A DNA stretch of 64,000 nucleotides from Chryseobacterium takakiae (GCF_900129385.1 NZ_FQVO01000005.1:186001-250000); one strand, 5' to 3'; shown: positions 19,170 through 27,879, numbered from the stretch's first letter. Numbers and translations are program-made. The notes: generated from the letters alone by a model not told the origin.

Positions 19170-19574
19170 ATGACAAAAACACAAATAACACAACTTTCTT
19201 ATGACATTGTAGGATGCGCCATCAAAGTACATAAGGAATTAGGCCCGGGCTTATTGGAAAGTGTTTATGAAATGTGTTTGGCATATGAGTTAAGAGAAAA
19301 GGGATTTTTAGTTAATCAACAAATTAGCACCAAAATCAGTTATGGAAAAATTGAAATTGAAACTCCGCTAAAAGTTGATTTACTTGTAAATGATTCAATT
19401 ATTATAGAAATCAAAACTGTTGAAAGTTTATTGCCCGTCCATCAGGCTCAGCTGATGACTTATATGAAAATATTGGAAAAGCCTCAAGGTCTTTTAATTA
19501 ATTTTTATACGGACAATATAACAAAGTCGATGATTCCTTTAATAAATGAGTATTTTTCAAAACTCCCGGAATAA
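19170..19574 (+). CDS. GxxExxY protein, PD-(D/E)XK nuclease-like
   Basis: A 134-residue member of the GxxExxY family, related to PD-(D/E)XK nucleases. The name-giving motif GLLESVY is at about residues 28-34, and the nuclease-like core VDLL...IIIEIKTVE (Asp, then Glu-x-Lys) at about 72-86. Family members are scattered and often sit in small AT-rich elements with complementary ends. Here the gene lies between sufB and sufC inside such an element. A nuclease activity is inferred from the fold only. It is almost certainly not an Fe-S assembly factor. Confidence 0.85.
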   Translation: MTKTQITQLSYDIVGCAIKVHKELGPGLLESVYEMCLAYELREKGFLVNQQISTKISYGKIEIETPLKVDLLVNDSIIIEIKTVESLLPVHQAQLMTYMKILEKPQGLLINFYTDNITKSMIPLINEYFSKLPE

Positions 19575-19584
19575 TATTTTGTTC

Positions 19585-19625
19585 AATTAAGTTAAATTTA
19601 CTGCAATAGCTTAATTAACTTAATT
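19585..19625. repeat. Internal hairpin after the GxxExxY gene
   Basis: AATTAAGTTAA and TTAACTTAATT form a perfect 11-bp stem around a 19-base loop, 11 bp after the GxxExxY stop. It has no T-run, so it looks like a structural part of the element rather than a terminator. Confidence 0.55.
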
Positions 19626-19680
19626 TAAAATCAATTTTATTGATTTGCTTAAAAAAAATAAATGTTACATTAAGACTAAT

Positions 19681-19701
19681 AACTTAAATTCTTAATGTTT
19701 A
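19681..19701 (-). repeat. Right terminal inverted repeat of the GxxExxY element
   Basis: Reverse complement of 19071-19091 with one mismatch. Outside it, the sequence up to sufC (19702-19811) has three short hairpins, for example CCTTTG/CAAAGG and AAGATT/AATCTT, but no gene. Confidence 0.7.
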
Positions 19702-19811
19702 AAAAGAAAAAAAGAAAAGTATTTCATTGATAAGCGTTAGCGCCTTTGTTATTTTAAAAAACCAAAGGAAGATTAAAAATCTTAGTCTAGCCTTGCGATA
19801 AATTAGAAAAT

Positions 19812-20555
19812 ATGTTAGAGATAAAAAACTTACACGCCAGAATTGAAGACGGCGCAGAAATTTTAAAAGGAATTAATCTTGAAATAAAGCCGGGTGAAGT
19901 TCATGCTATCATGGGACCAAACGGAGCCGGGAAATCAACACTCTCTTCCGTAATCGCAGGAAAAGAAGATTATGAAGTTACAGATGGAGAAATCATTTTC
20001 GGAGGTGAAAACATTATTGAAGATGCTCCTGAGGAAAGAGCACACAAAGGAATTTTCCTTTCTTTCCAGTATCCGGTAGAAATTCCGGGAGTTTCTGTAA
20101 CCAACTTCATCAAAGCAGCGATGAACGAAAACAGAAAAGCCAACGGATTAGACGAAATGCCTGCCAAGGAAATGCTTTCGATGATCCGTGAGAAATCGGA
20201 AAAATTAGGTATTAAAAAAGATTTCCTTTCAAGATCATTAAACGAAGGATTTTCCGGAGGTGAAAAGAAAAGAAATGAAATTTTCCAAATGATGATGCTG
20301 GATCCGAAACTGGCTATTCTTGACGAAACAGATTCAGGATTGGACATTGATGCACTGAGAATAGTTGCAGACGGTGTTAATGCTTTTAAAAATGAAGGAA
20401 ATGCAGTTCTTCTGATTACCCACTATCAGAGACTGCTTAATTATATACAACCTGATTTCGTACATGTATTGGCCAACGGGAAAATCATCAAAACAGGTGA
20501 TAAATCTCTTGCGCTGGAACTGGAAGAAAGAGGTTACGACTGGCTTTTAAATTAA
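19812..20555 (+). CDS. sufC: Fe-S cluster assembly ATPase SufC
   Basis: A 247-residue ABC-type ATPase that drives the SufBCD scaffold. Walker A (GPNGAGKST, about residues 36-44), the signature FSGGEKKRNE (about 145-154), Walker B with the SufC-typical LAILDETDSGLD (about 165-176) and the switch histidine in LLITHYQR are all present. It is followed by sufD after 66 bp. The gene is intact despite the element inserted upstream, so it needs either read-through from sufB or its own promoter. Confidence 0.95.
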   Translation: MLEIKNLHARIEDGAEILKGINLEIKPGEVHAIMGPNGAGKSTLSSVIAGKEDYEVTDGEIIFGGENIIEDAPEERAHKGIFLSFQYPVEIPGVSVTNFIKAAMNENRKANGLDEMPAKEMLSMIREKSEKLGIKKDFLSRSLNEGFSGGEKKRNEIFQMMMLDPKLAILDETDSGLDIDALRIVADGVNAFKNEGNAVLLITHYQRLLNYIQPDFVHVLANGKIIKTGDKSLALELEERGYDWLLN

Positions 20556-20621
20556 TTAAAAGATAAGAATTCAGAGATTCATCTCTTAGTTTAACAATTC
20601 AGCCAAACAAAAAAAGAAAAA

Positions 20622-21956
20622 ATGGTGCAAACCACAGATATACCAGTAATGGCATTAAAAGAACAGATTACAGAAAATCATAACAAATTTTTGGAGAGCC
20701 TTCGTCATAGATTCCTGGACGAAAAAAGAAAAGCAGCTCTTCAAAGATTTGAAAGAATAGGTTTTCCTACAAAAAAAGACGAAGAATATAAATATACCAA
20801 TCTCAAGGAGATTACCGAAAAAACCTATAACTTTTTCCCGAAAGAAAGCCACAATATCACCAAAGAGCAATTGGATAATCTGCATTTGGGTGAAGAAAAT
20901 TTTGACTGGATTACTTTCGTAAATGGTAAGCTTCATAAAGAACTTTCAAAAGTTTCTATTGAAAATGTAGAGTTTCTTTCATTTAATTATGCTTTAAATG
21001 ATGAGCAACACAGAGAGGTTTTCGATACCTACTTCAATACAATTGCTTCGAAAGATTCTGCTTTTACCAATCTGAATGAGGCCTATTGCAAATATGGATT
21101 CTTTTTGAAGGTTCCTAAAAATGTAATAATCGAAAAACCGATTCACATTTTCTACATCTCTCAAAATCAGGAAGAAAACACCTTCTATAATACGAGAAAT
21201 TTATTAATCGTAGAAGAAGGTGCCAAAGTGGAAATTATTGAAAGTCACCACAACTTTGACAGCACGTATGTACTTACAAATTCGGTAACAGAAATTTTCA
21301 CGTACCCCAACGCAAAGGCAGACTGGCATAAAGTACAAAACGATAACGATACTTCTTATCTCATTGACAGTACTTTTGCAAGACAGGAAAAAGACAGTTT
21401 AACCACTGTCAATACATTTTCTTTCGGAGGAAAGCTGGTGAGAAATAACCTGGATTTTATTCATAACGGATCCAATATCAATTCGTTTATGAACGGAATT
21501 ACCATTATCGGTAAAGATCAGCTCGTAGATCATCACACAGCGGTTCACCATAATTTCCCGAACTGTGAAAGTTACCAGAATTATAAAGGTATTTTCAACG
21601 GAAAATCTCACGGAGTTTTCAACGGAAAAGTTTTTGTTGATAAAATAGCCCAGAAAACAAATGCGTACCAGCAGAATAACAATGTTTTGCTGAGCGAAGG
21701 AGCAAGTATTGATACAAAACCTCAGCTGGAGATTTTTGCAGATGATGTAAAATGTTCTCATGGATGTACCGTAGGACAATTAAATGAAGATGCTCTGTTC
21801 TACTTAAGAGCAAGAGGTATTTCTAAAAAAGAAGCTCAGGCTTTATTGCTCTATGCTTTCGCAAATGATGCAATGCAGAATATAGATATTGAGCCGTTGA
21901 AAGAAAAAATTTCTAAGCTTTTAGCCGAGAAACTGGAAGTTGATATAGAATTTTAG
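20622..21956 (+). CDS. sufD: Fe-S cluster assembly protein SufD
   Basis: A 444-residue SufD subunit, paralogous to SufB in its right-handed beta-helix core. Landmarks are the N-terminal helical region with FPTKKDEEYKYTNL (about residues 48-61), DHHTAVHHNFPNCES and the C-terminal KCSHGCTVGQLNEDALFYLRARG. The cysteine desulfurase gene sufS does not follow in this window: a terminator comes next. Confidence 0.94.
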   Translation: MVQTTDIPVMALKEQITENHNKFLESLRHRFLDEKRKAALQRFERIGFPTKKDEEYKYTNLKEITEKTYNFFPKESHNITKEQLDNLHLGEENFDWITFVNGKLHKELSKVSIENVEFLSFNYALNDEQHREVFDTYFNTIASKDSAFTNLNEAYCKYGFFLKVPKNVIIEKPIHIFYISQNQEENTFYNTRNLLIVEEGAKVEIIESHHNFDSTYVLTNSVTEIFTYPNAKADWHKVQNDNDTSYLIDSTFARQEKDSLTTVNTFSFGGKLVRNNLDFIHNGSNINSFMNGITIIGKDQLVDHHTAVHHNFPNCESYQNYKGIFNGKSHGVFNGKVFVDKIAQKTNAYQQNNNVLLSEGASIDTKPQLEIFADDVKCSHGCTVGQLNEDALFYLRARGISKKEAQALLLYAFANDAMQNIDIEPLKEKISKLLAEKLEVDIEF

Positions 21957-21977
21957 TAATATATAATTGATAATAGT

Positions 21978-22009
21978 AAGCACTTCATATTTTATTGGAG
22001 TGCTTTTTT
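21978..22009 (+). terminator. Terminator of the suf cluster
   Basis: AAGCACT / AGTGCTT with an intervening A/T loop is followed by a run of seven T. Confidence 0.8.
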
Positions 22010-22027
22010 TATTCATCTTTATCAAAG

Positions 22028-22052
22028 CTTCAAGGTTTTAAAAACCTTGAAG
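22028..22052. terminator. Perfect 11-bp palindromic hairpin between convergent genes
   Basis: CTTCAAGGTTT and its complement are separated by three bases. The hairpin lies 19 bp beyond the DUF3078 stop on the minus strand. The T-run is poor on both sides, so it may be a terminator stem or a small dispersed palindrome. Confidence 0.5.
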
Positions 22053-22071
22053 TTATAATCTGCAGATGTAT

Positions 22072-22998
22072 TTACTTTTTAATCCACCACTGGCTGTCTT
22101 TTCTGTCGGAACGTTTTACGCCATTATCCAAGGTGTAAGCAAAACCTACCCCCAGCGTTTGTTTAAGCTGTGTTTTTTTAATTTGATTATGATCATACAT
22201 CAAATCCACTGTAATATTTGAGGAGATGAATTTATTAACTTTTAAATTCAAGATCAATCCGTACGCAAGAACCAGTCTTTCAGGATGATCCAGATAGTTG
22301 GAAAAAACAGAAGCAGTATTGGTAATATTTACATTTTCCATCAATTTAACTTTATAATACGCTGTGCCGAGAAAACCGTACTGTAATAAAGAATTATCAC
22401 CGTCAGCTTTCAAGCCGTATGTTCCTGCAGTCTGAAGATCTTCATCAAAAACGAACGTCCATCTTGCATTGGAAGGCCGCAATGTTACATTGATGTTATC
22501 ATTCGGCCGGTAAGTGATCCCCATCCCGACATTCAGATAACCGGGAGCCATAAAATTAGAAATTTTCTTAGCCTCAGGATTATTGCCATCTTCATATCCT
22601 ACCGTAAACTGAGAGATAACCCCGGCTCCCACGGAAAGATACCAGCTTTTTGAAACCCTTCTTCCGTAATTCGTGGAAACATTAATCACATCCTGGGTTT
22701 TTCTCACCCCAATTCCCTGAGTATCATTTTGTCCGTAATTTAAGAGAATAATATTTTCCCACAAATCCTTATCTTTTTCGTAGGTAATATTATAATCTGC
22801 TCCCAAAAGCCAGCCTACGTTATTGGCTCCACCCCCAACCCAATTGGAGAATGCTGCCTGATTGATCATTAAAGACTGCTTGCCGAGAACTGACCAGTGC
22901 TTAACAGTATCTGTCTTTATAGATGCAGTGTCCAGAATGACCTGCGAATTGACGAAAATCCCCAAATAAAGGGTAAGAATTAATAAAAGCTTCTTCAT
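22072..22998 (-). CDS. DUF3078 family exported protein
   Basis: A 308-residue exported protein with a signal peptide ending near NSQV (about residue 19). The HWSVLGKQSLMINQAAFSNW opening and GGANNVGWLLGADYN are typical of DUF3078. The rest consists of alternating amphipathic beta strands and suggests a small outer-membrane barrel. It is transcribed towards the suf cluster and away from the rhomboid gene. No function is established for the family. Confidence 0.82.
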   Translation of the reverse strand: MKKLLLILTLYLGIFVNSQVILDTASIKTDTVKHWSVLGKQSLMINQAAFSNWVGGGANNVGWLLGADYNITYEKDKDLWENIILLNYGQNDTQGIGVRKTQDVINVSTNYGRRVSKSWYLSVGAGVISQFTVGYEDGNNPEAKKISNFMAPGYLNVGMGITYRPNDNINVTLRPSNARWTFVFDEDLQTAGTYGLKADGDNSLLQYGFLGTAYYKVKLMENVNITNTASVFSNYLDHPERLVLAYGLILNLKVNKFISSNITVDLMYDHNQIKKTQLKQTLGVGFAYTLDNGVKRSDRKDSQWWIKK

Positions 22999-23244
22999 GA
23001 GTTCAGGATTTCATTGTACAAAATTCTCAACAAAAATATTAAATATAAATTTTATGACGGAAAGCACAGTATTAAATCTCATATTCAAGGTATTAAAAAA
23101 CAAAATTGAGTGACAATTCGATGGATGAAAAATTAAATCAAGGCAAAAAATTACTTTTTGGCTGAAATAAAAGACCATCATCAAAAATTCATCGCCAAAT
23201 TTTCCGAAATTTATCGTTGGCTTTTCGTTTGACATATACACTGC

Positions 23245-24015
23245 ATGCTAAAAAATAATGTAATTTCCAAAAAAGCTATTATAAACCCGTTGCTGATGCT
23301 TTCAGCCATGTGGCTGGGATATTTTCTTCAGCTTCAAGGCTTTTTTGAAAGTTGCTTTGGTGCCATTATTCCTTTATTGCCTGAAGGTCTGCTGGGAATC
23401 ATCACTTCTCCTCTGCTGCACGGAAATCTGGATCATATTGTGGGCAATTCCGTCCCTATCGTGATCCTGATGTTTCTTCTGTATCAGTTTTATCCGATGG
23501 TTGCCAATAAAGTATTTATAATCGGCTGGCTTGCTACTGGTCTTTTGGTTTGGCTGTTACCGCCCATCGATATTATAACCGGCGATTATCTTTATACATG
23601 TACCATCGGAGCCAGCGGCGTGGTATATGTTCTCGCTTTCTTTCTTTTCTTCAGCGGTATTTTTAAATGGAATATGAAGCTGCTTACCATCTCCTTGCTT
23701 GTTGTGTTGTATTACGGAAGTTTGGTTTGGGGTATGCTGCCGGAAGAATTGTTTTATAACCTTCAGGAACCGAGCAAAATCGCATGGCAGGCGCATATTG
23801 CAGGCGCTGTTGTGGGTGTAATTCTTGCCTTTATGTTTAAGAAAGCAGGCGAAAAAAAGAAAAAATACATTTGGGAATTCCCGAATTATTACAGTGAAAA
23901 AGACGATAAATTATGGCAGGAGTACAAAGAAAATCATCCTGAGGATTTTCTGGAACTGCCTTATAAAGAAAAAGATGACATCTGGAAACACCTTGATGAG
24001 CTGAGAAGAAAATAA
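23245..24015 (+). CDS. Rhomboid family intramembrane serine protease
   Basis: A 256-residue membrane protein with six hydrophobic segments. The rhomboid landmarks are HGNLDHIVGN (about residues 57-66), the nucleophile Ser124 in GASG, and His184 in the sixth segment (HIAGAVVG). Rhomboids cleave transmembrane helices within the bilayer. About 55 charged residues follow the last span and probably lie in the cytoplasm. The substrate is unknown, and the neighbours (DUF3078, dprA) give no hint. Confidence 0.9.
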   Translation: MLKNNVISKKAIINPLLMLSAMWLGYFLQLQGFFESCFGAIIPLLPEGLLGIITSPLLHGNLDHIVGNSVPIVILMFLLYQFYPMVANKVFIIGWLATGLLVWLLPPIDIITGDYLYTCTIGASGVVYVLAFFLFFSGIFKWNMKLLTISLLVVLYYGSLVWGMLPEELFYNLQEPSKIAWQAHIAGAVVGVILAFMFKKAGEKKKKYIWEFPNYYSEKDDKLWQEYKENHPEDFLELPYKEKDDIWKHLDELRRK

Positions 24016-24059
24016 GTCAGTAAAGAAATTATCTCTTTCAAGATCTACGCTAAATTCAA

Positions 24060-24067
24060 TACATTTG
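24060..24067 (+). promoter_or_regulatory. Putative -7 box before dprA
   Basis: TACATTTG matches TAnnTTTG and lies 14 bp before the dprA ATG. No -33 TTG is visible. Confidence 0.4.
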
Positions 24068-24081
24068 CCAAAACAACACAA

Positions 24082-25191
24082 ATGTATTCTGAAGAACATC
24101 TTTACTCTATTGCCCTCCGTGAATGTAACTTAATCGGTGATATTAATTTCCACAAACTTGTGCGCACTTTCGGAAGTGCAAAAAAAGCATGGCTGAATGC
24201 CAGGAAAGACTACAAAAAACTTGACGGCTTTGGCTATCGGATGGTTGCTGATATCGGAAATCCCGACCATCTGAAGTTTGCGGAAAATGAACTTACATTT
24301 TGCGAAAAAAATAATATTATAATTAATCTCAGGCATTTTGGTGACCTTCCGGAATTGCTCAATGAATGCAATGATGCTCCGGCAATTCTTTATCAAAAAG
24401 GAAGTTTTGATGACACAAACCAGCGGATCAGCCTGGTAGGAACCCGAAATATGACGGCATATGGACAACAGTTTCTCATTGATTTTTTTGAAGAAACTAA
24501 ATCCTGTAATTATATTTCCGTGAGCGGACTTGCCTTGGGTGTTGATAAGGAGGTTCATGAACAGTCTGTTGAAAAAGGAATTCCTACAACAGCCGTTTTA
24601 GCACACGGATTTCATATGATTTACCCTTCAAAAAACAGAAAACTATCTGAAAAAATTTTGGAAGAAGGCGGTGCATTATTCACAGAATTCAATTCTTCCC
24701 GGAAACCGGACCGTGAAAATTTTATCCAGCGAAACAGAATTGTTGCCGGTTTATCGCCTTCAACAATCGTTGTTGAGACTGCTTTTGGTGGCGGATCGGT
24801 AAGTACTGCGACATTCGCCAACCAATACAACCGCGAAGTTTTCGCCTTGCCCGGAAAAATTACAGATAAACAGAGCCAGGGCTGCAATCATCTGATTTAC
24901 CACAACAAGGCAGCATCTATTTCTACCATTAAAGATCTTATTGATGATTTAGGCCTTAAAAAGCCTAAAGTAAAAATGGATGAACTATTTTCACGCAGTG
25001 AAACCAAGATTCAATTAACTGAAAATCAACAATTAATATTTAATCTTATATTAAAATATCCACAGATCTCTTTAGATGAAATTATTGAGAAAACGGAACT
25101 AGCATCTCATAAAATTTTACCCATAATTCTGGATTTGGAGCTTTTGGGGAAAGTAAAATCACTTTCGGGGAGACAATTTATTGCAATATGA
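24082..25191 (+). CDS. dprA: DNA-processing protein DprA
   Basis: A 369-residue single-strand-DNA-binding protein that loads RecA onto incoming DNA during natural transformation. The Rossmann-like core carries ISLVGTRNMT (about residues 115-124), SGLALGVDKEVHE (about 148-160) and the FIQRNRIVAGLS / GGGSVSTA stretch typical of DprA. An N-terminal helical region and a C-terminal winged-helix domain (about 310-365) complete the usual layout. Its presence fits the signs of cassette recombination elsewhere in the window but does not prove competence. Confidence 0.93.
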   Translation: MYSEEHLYSIALRECNLIGDINFHKLVRTFGSAKKAWLNARKDYKKLDGFGYRMVADIGNPDHLKFAENELTFCEKNNIIINLRHFGDLPELLNECNDAPAILYQKGSFDDTNQRISLVGTRNMTAYGQQFLIDFFEETKSCNYISVSGLALGVDKEVHEQSVEKGIPTTAVLAHGFHMIYPSKNRKLSEKILEEGGALFTEFNSSRKPDRENFIQRNRIVAGLSPSTIVVETAFGGGSVSTATFANQYNREVFALPGKITDKQSQGCNHLIYHNKAASISTIKDLIDDLGLKKPKVKMDELFSRSETKIQLTENQQLIFNLILKYPQISLDEIIEKTELASHKILPIILDLELLGKVKSLSGRQFIAI

Positions 25192-25325
25192 GATTTAACC
25201 ATTTCTTAATATTGCATTATTTTAAACATAACATTTAATTTTTAATAAAATTAACGGTTAAATTATTAACTTAATAATATTAACTAATTATATTATTAAA
25301 CTTTCAGCAATCATTCATTAAGGTG

Positions 25326-25355
25326 TTGTGAATCTTGAAAAAAAAATTAAATTTG
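25326..25355 (+). promoter_or_regulatory. Promoter of the glutamate dehydrogenase gene
   Basis: TTG at 25326-25328 and TAAATTTG at 25348-25355 are 19 bp apart, a good match to the Bacteroidota consensus. The -7 box is 26 bp before the ATG. The 190-bp gap after dprA holds no gene. Confidence 0.7.
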
Positions 25356-25381
25356 TTGGCAATAATATTCAACCCTAATAT

Positions 25382-26740
25382 ATGGAACAATATAATATTG
25401 ACCAGAAAATCCAAGAGTTTATAGCAAAAATTGAGGCCAAAAACCCTAATGAGCCAGAATTTTTACAAGCCGTAAAAGAAGTTGCTGTTACAGTAATTCC
25501 GTTTATTATGACTAAGAAGGAATATACGGGCATGAAACTTCTTGAAAGAATGGCGGAAGCTGAAAGAATCATCATCTTCAGGGTTCCGTGGGTTGACGAC
25601 AAAGGCGAAATCCAGGTAAACAGAGGATTCAGAATTCAGATGAACTCTGCTATCGGACCATATAAAGGAGGAATCCGTTTCCATCCTACCGTAAATCTTT
25701 CGGTTCTAAAATTCTTAGCTTTTGAGCAGGTATTCAAAAACTCGCTTACGACACTTCCGATGGGAGGTGGAAAAGGAGGTTCAGACTTTGATCCGCAAGG
25801 AAAATCTGATATGGAAGTGATGCGTTTCTGCCAGGCTTTTATGACGGAGCTTTGCAAGCATATCGGACCGGAAACCGACGTTCCTGCGGGAGACATCGGG
25901 GTAGGTGCCAGAGAAATCGGGTATCTGTTCGGGCAGTATAAAAAAATCAGAAATGAGTTTACCGGAGTACTTACCGGTAAAGGCCTTGCATACGGAGGAT
26001 CTTTGATCCGTCCTGAAGCTACAGGATATGGTGTAGTATACTTCGCGGAGCAGATGCTTAAAACGATCGGGCAAACATTTAAAGACAAAATCGTAACGGT
26101 TTCAGGTTTCGGAAATGTAGCATGGGGCGTAATTAAAAAAGTATCTGAACTTGGCGGAAAAGTAGTGACGATTTCCGGGCCGGACGGTTATATTTATGAT
26201 AAAGACGGGATCGACGGCGAAAAAATCGATTATTTATTAGAATTAAGATCTTCCGGAAATAACAGAGCTGAAGATTATGCTAAAAAATATCCATCTGCAC
26301 AGTTTTTTGCTGGGAAGCGTCCTTGGGAAGTGAAGTGTGATGTTGCTATTCCATCTGCAACTCAAAATGAGCTTGATCTTGAAGATGCTAAACTTCTTGT
26401 TGAAAACGGATGTGTTTGCGTAACTGAAGCGGCCAACATGCCATCAACTTTAGATGCTATCAATTATTTCCTTGACAATAAAGTGCTATTCTCTCCGGGG
26501 AAAGCTTCCAACGCTGGAGGTGTCGCAACTTCGGGTCTTGAAATGACACAAAACTCTATCCGTTTGAACTGGACTTCCGAAGAAGTTGACGCAAGACTGA
26601 AAGAAATCATGATCGGAATTCATAAAGCCTGCAGAGACTACGGTAAAGAGGAAGACGGCTATGTAAACTACGTGAAAGGTGCCAATATCGCCGGCTTCGT
26701 GAAAGTTGCAGAAGCAATGCTCGCTCAGGGAGTCGTATAA
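25382..26740 (+). CDS. gdhA: NADP-type glutamate dehydrogenase
   Basis: A 452-residue hexameric-type glutamate dehydrogenase, which converts 2-oxoglutarate and ammonia to glutamate. The substrate motifs KGGIRFHPTVNLSVLKFLAFEQVFKN and GGGKGGSDFDPKG-like (here DPQGKS) lie at about residues 98-142, and the nucleotide-binding VSGFGNVAWG at about 240-249. Length and motifs fit the 450-residue NADP(H)-dependent class. The gene is monocistronic, with its own promoter and terminator. Confidence 0.94.
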   Translation: MEQYNIDQKIQEFIAKIEAKNPNEPEFLQAVKEVAVTVIPFIMTKKEYTGMKLLERMAEAERIIIFRVPWVDDKGEIQVNRGFRIQMNSAIGPYKGGIRFHPTVNLSVLKFLAFEQVFKNSLTTLPMGGGKGGSDFDPQGKSDMEVMRFCQAFMTELCKHIGPETDVPAGDIGVGAREIGYLFGQYKKIRNEFTGVLTGKGLAYGGSLIRPEATGYGVVYFAEQMLKTIGQTFKDKIVTVSGFGNVAWGVIKKVSELGGKVVTISGPDGYIYDKDGIDGEKIDYLLELRSSGNNRAEDYAKKYPSAQFFAGKRPWEVKCDVAIPSATQNELDLEDAKLLVENGCVCVTEAANMPSTLDAINYFLDNKVLFSPGKASNAGGVATSGLEMTQNSIRLNWTSEEVDARLKEIMIGIHKACRDYGKEEDGYVNYVKGANIAGFVKVAEAMLAQGVV

Positions 26741-26745
26741 AATAC

Positions 26746-26774
26746 AAAGGTTGGGAATTTCCCGACCTTTTTTC
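26746..26774 (+). terminator. Terminator of gdhA
   Basis: AAAGGTTGGGA / TCCCGACCTTT pair with one wobble and run into TTTTTT. The hairpin starts 6 bp after the gdhA stop. Confidence 0.87.
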
Positions 26775-26827
26775 ATACAACCTGTTCCCGGGATTATAAA
26801 TGGGATAAAAGTAAAAAGTGAAAGGAG

Positions 26828-26855
26828 AAAGCGTTGATGATTCAACGCTTTTTAT
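26828..26855 (+). terminator. Second hairpin with T-run after gdhA
   Basis: AAAGCGTTGA / TCAACGCTTT with a short loop is followed by TTT and an A/T stretch. It may be a back-up terminator. Confidence 0.65.
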
Positions 26856-26902
26856 TTTGTGAAATGCAGTATCCTAAAACATTTTATTTTAAGATCAAAA
26901 AA

Positions 26903-26924
26903 AATCCTGAAAAATTTCAGGATT
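26903..26924 (-). terminator. Terminator of the Asn-rich secreted protein gene
   Basis: A perfect 10-bp stem AATCCTGAAA / TTTCAGGATT is followed, in the minus direction, by eight T. Confidence 0.85.
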
Positions 26925-26939
26925 CTTTATTGGCATTAT

Positions 26940-27224
26940 CTACTTATTTTTCTTTTTCATTTTTCTGTCGCCGGTAGTTGCATCTCTGTTTTTCCAGTTG
27001 GCTGTATCGGTTTTAGATGTATCCCAATTGTTATTGTTGTTATTGTTGTTATTGGTTCCGTTATTCATGGTACCGTTTGTTCCGTTGTTCATGTTGTCAT
27101 TTCTCATGTCTCTGTTCCTGGTTGTGTCAGGTTTTACAGTGTCTGTCTTCTGTGGGGTAGTTTGTGCAGATACTGCGATCGTTCCAAACATTGCTAAAGC
27201 TGTTGCTAAAATTAAATTTTTCAT
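26940..27224 (-). CDS. Small secreted Asn/Thr-rich low-complexity protein
   Basis: A 94-residue protein with signal peptide MKNLILATALAMFGTIAVSA (cleavage before Q); this fixes the start at 27224 although the frame is open to 27272. The mature part is almost all Asn, Thr, Asp, Lys and Gly, with a run of nine Asn encoded by AAC/AAT triplets, and ends KMKKKNK. The repeat could vary in length. It is a paralogue of the next gene upstream (27407-27754). No function is known; secreted disordered proteins of this type are common in Chryseobacterium-like genomes. Confidence 0.65.
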   Translation of the reverse strand: MKNLILATALAMFGTIAVSAQTTPQKTDTVKPDTTRNRDMRNDNMNNGTNGTMNNGTNNNNNNNNNWDTSKTDTANWKNRDATTGDRKMKKKNK

Positions 27225-27352
27225 AATATAATGATTTGGTGTTGGTTGTGTTATAGTAAGTACAATAATCATACAAAGTGGTAGGTATAAAAATGTTTTA
27301 ACTTGATTTATAATAATTTAAGACAAATTATATTATAAACAGGTTGAAGGAA

Positions 27353-27378
27353 AATCCCGGACTATAAGATCCGGGATT
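27353..27378 (-). terminator. Hairpin after the second low-complexity gene
   Basis: AATCCCGGA / TCCGGGATT with an 8-base loop. The T-run in the minus direction is short (TTTT), so efficiency is uncertain. Confidence 0.55.
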
Positions 27379-27406
27379 CCATTTCTACTTTACTAAATTT
27401 AAATAC

Positions 27407-27754
27407 TTACTTCGACTTTTTCTTTTTAGACTTCTTTTCTTCTTTGGTCGCTTCATCATTAAGCTTGGCAGTATCCGCATTTGGATCTGCAGTTACACTG
27501 GCTGAAGCATCAGTTGCAGTGGTTGCTGCCGCCGCGTCTGTTGTTGAAGCTGCATTGGTATTTTGAGTTTGGGCTGTTCCGGAGGAATTTGCTCCCCATT
27601 CTGAAGTAGCCTGTGTCCCCTGTTGAGGCTGAGTTGTCGTTTGGTTATTAGGATTTTGGGTTTGAGACGGGTTTTGTTGTGTGCTGTCCGTCTGAGCTGA
27701 TACTGCGATTACTCCGACTAATGTAAACGCTGCTGTTAAAACTAACTTCTTCAT
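27407..27754 (-). CDS. Small secreted Gln/Thr/Ala-rich low-complexity protein
   Basis: A 115-residue protein. The signal peptide MKKLVLTAAFTLVGVIAVSA sets the start at 27754. The mature chain is rich in Gln, Thr, Asn, Ala and Asp and ends in a basic cluster KKSKKKKSK. Signal peptide, composition and basic tail all parallel the neighbouring 94-residue protein, so the two probably arose by tandem duplication and then diverged in their low-complexity core. The function is unknown. Confidence 0.65.
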   Translation of the reverse strand: MKKLVLTAAFTLVGVIAVSAQTDSTQQNPSQTQNPNNQTTTQPQQGTQATSEWGANSSGTAQTQNTNAASTTDAAAATTATDASASVTADPNADTAKLNDEATKEEKKSKKKKSK

Positions 27755-27879
27755 AATAATTAATATTTTATTTATTAAATGGTTGTTTAACTTAAACGTC
27801 ATCATTTTGTAGAATATTATCTGCAAAGCCTTTATTTAACGTACTTTATATTTATTTAAGAATGATTTTGGATTATATG

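Noticed and set aside
21978-22052. Two adjacent hairpins considered as a riboswitch or ncRNA
   Set aside because: They lie between convergent genes and are explained as terminator stems for each side.
23011-23241. Minus-strand frame of 76 codons between the DUF3078 and rhomboid genes
   Set aside because: Rich in Phe, Ile and Asn from AT-rich DNA, with no family pattern or promoter of its own; it probably covers only the divergent promoter region.
25636-26088. 150-residue minus-strand frame inside gdhA
   Set aside because: It lies entirely within a strongly conserved enzyme gene, has no start context, and its sequence follows the complementary codon pattern.
27000-27080. TTG/TTA triplet array, considered as a CRISPR or regulatory repeat
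   Set aside because: It is the reverse complement of Asn codons in the low-complexity protein; no spacer structure.
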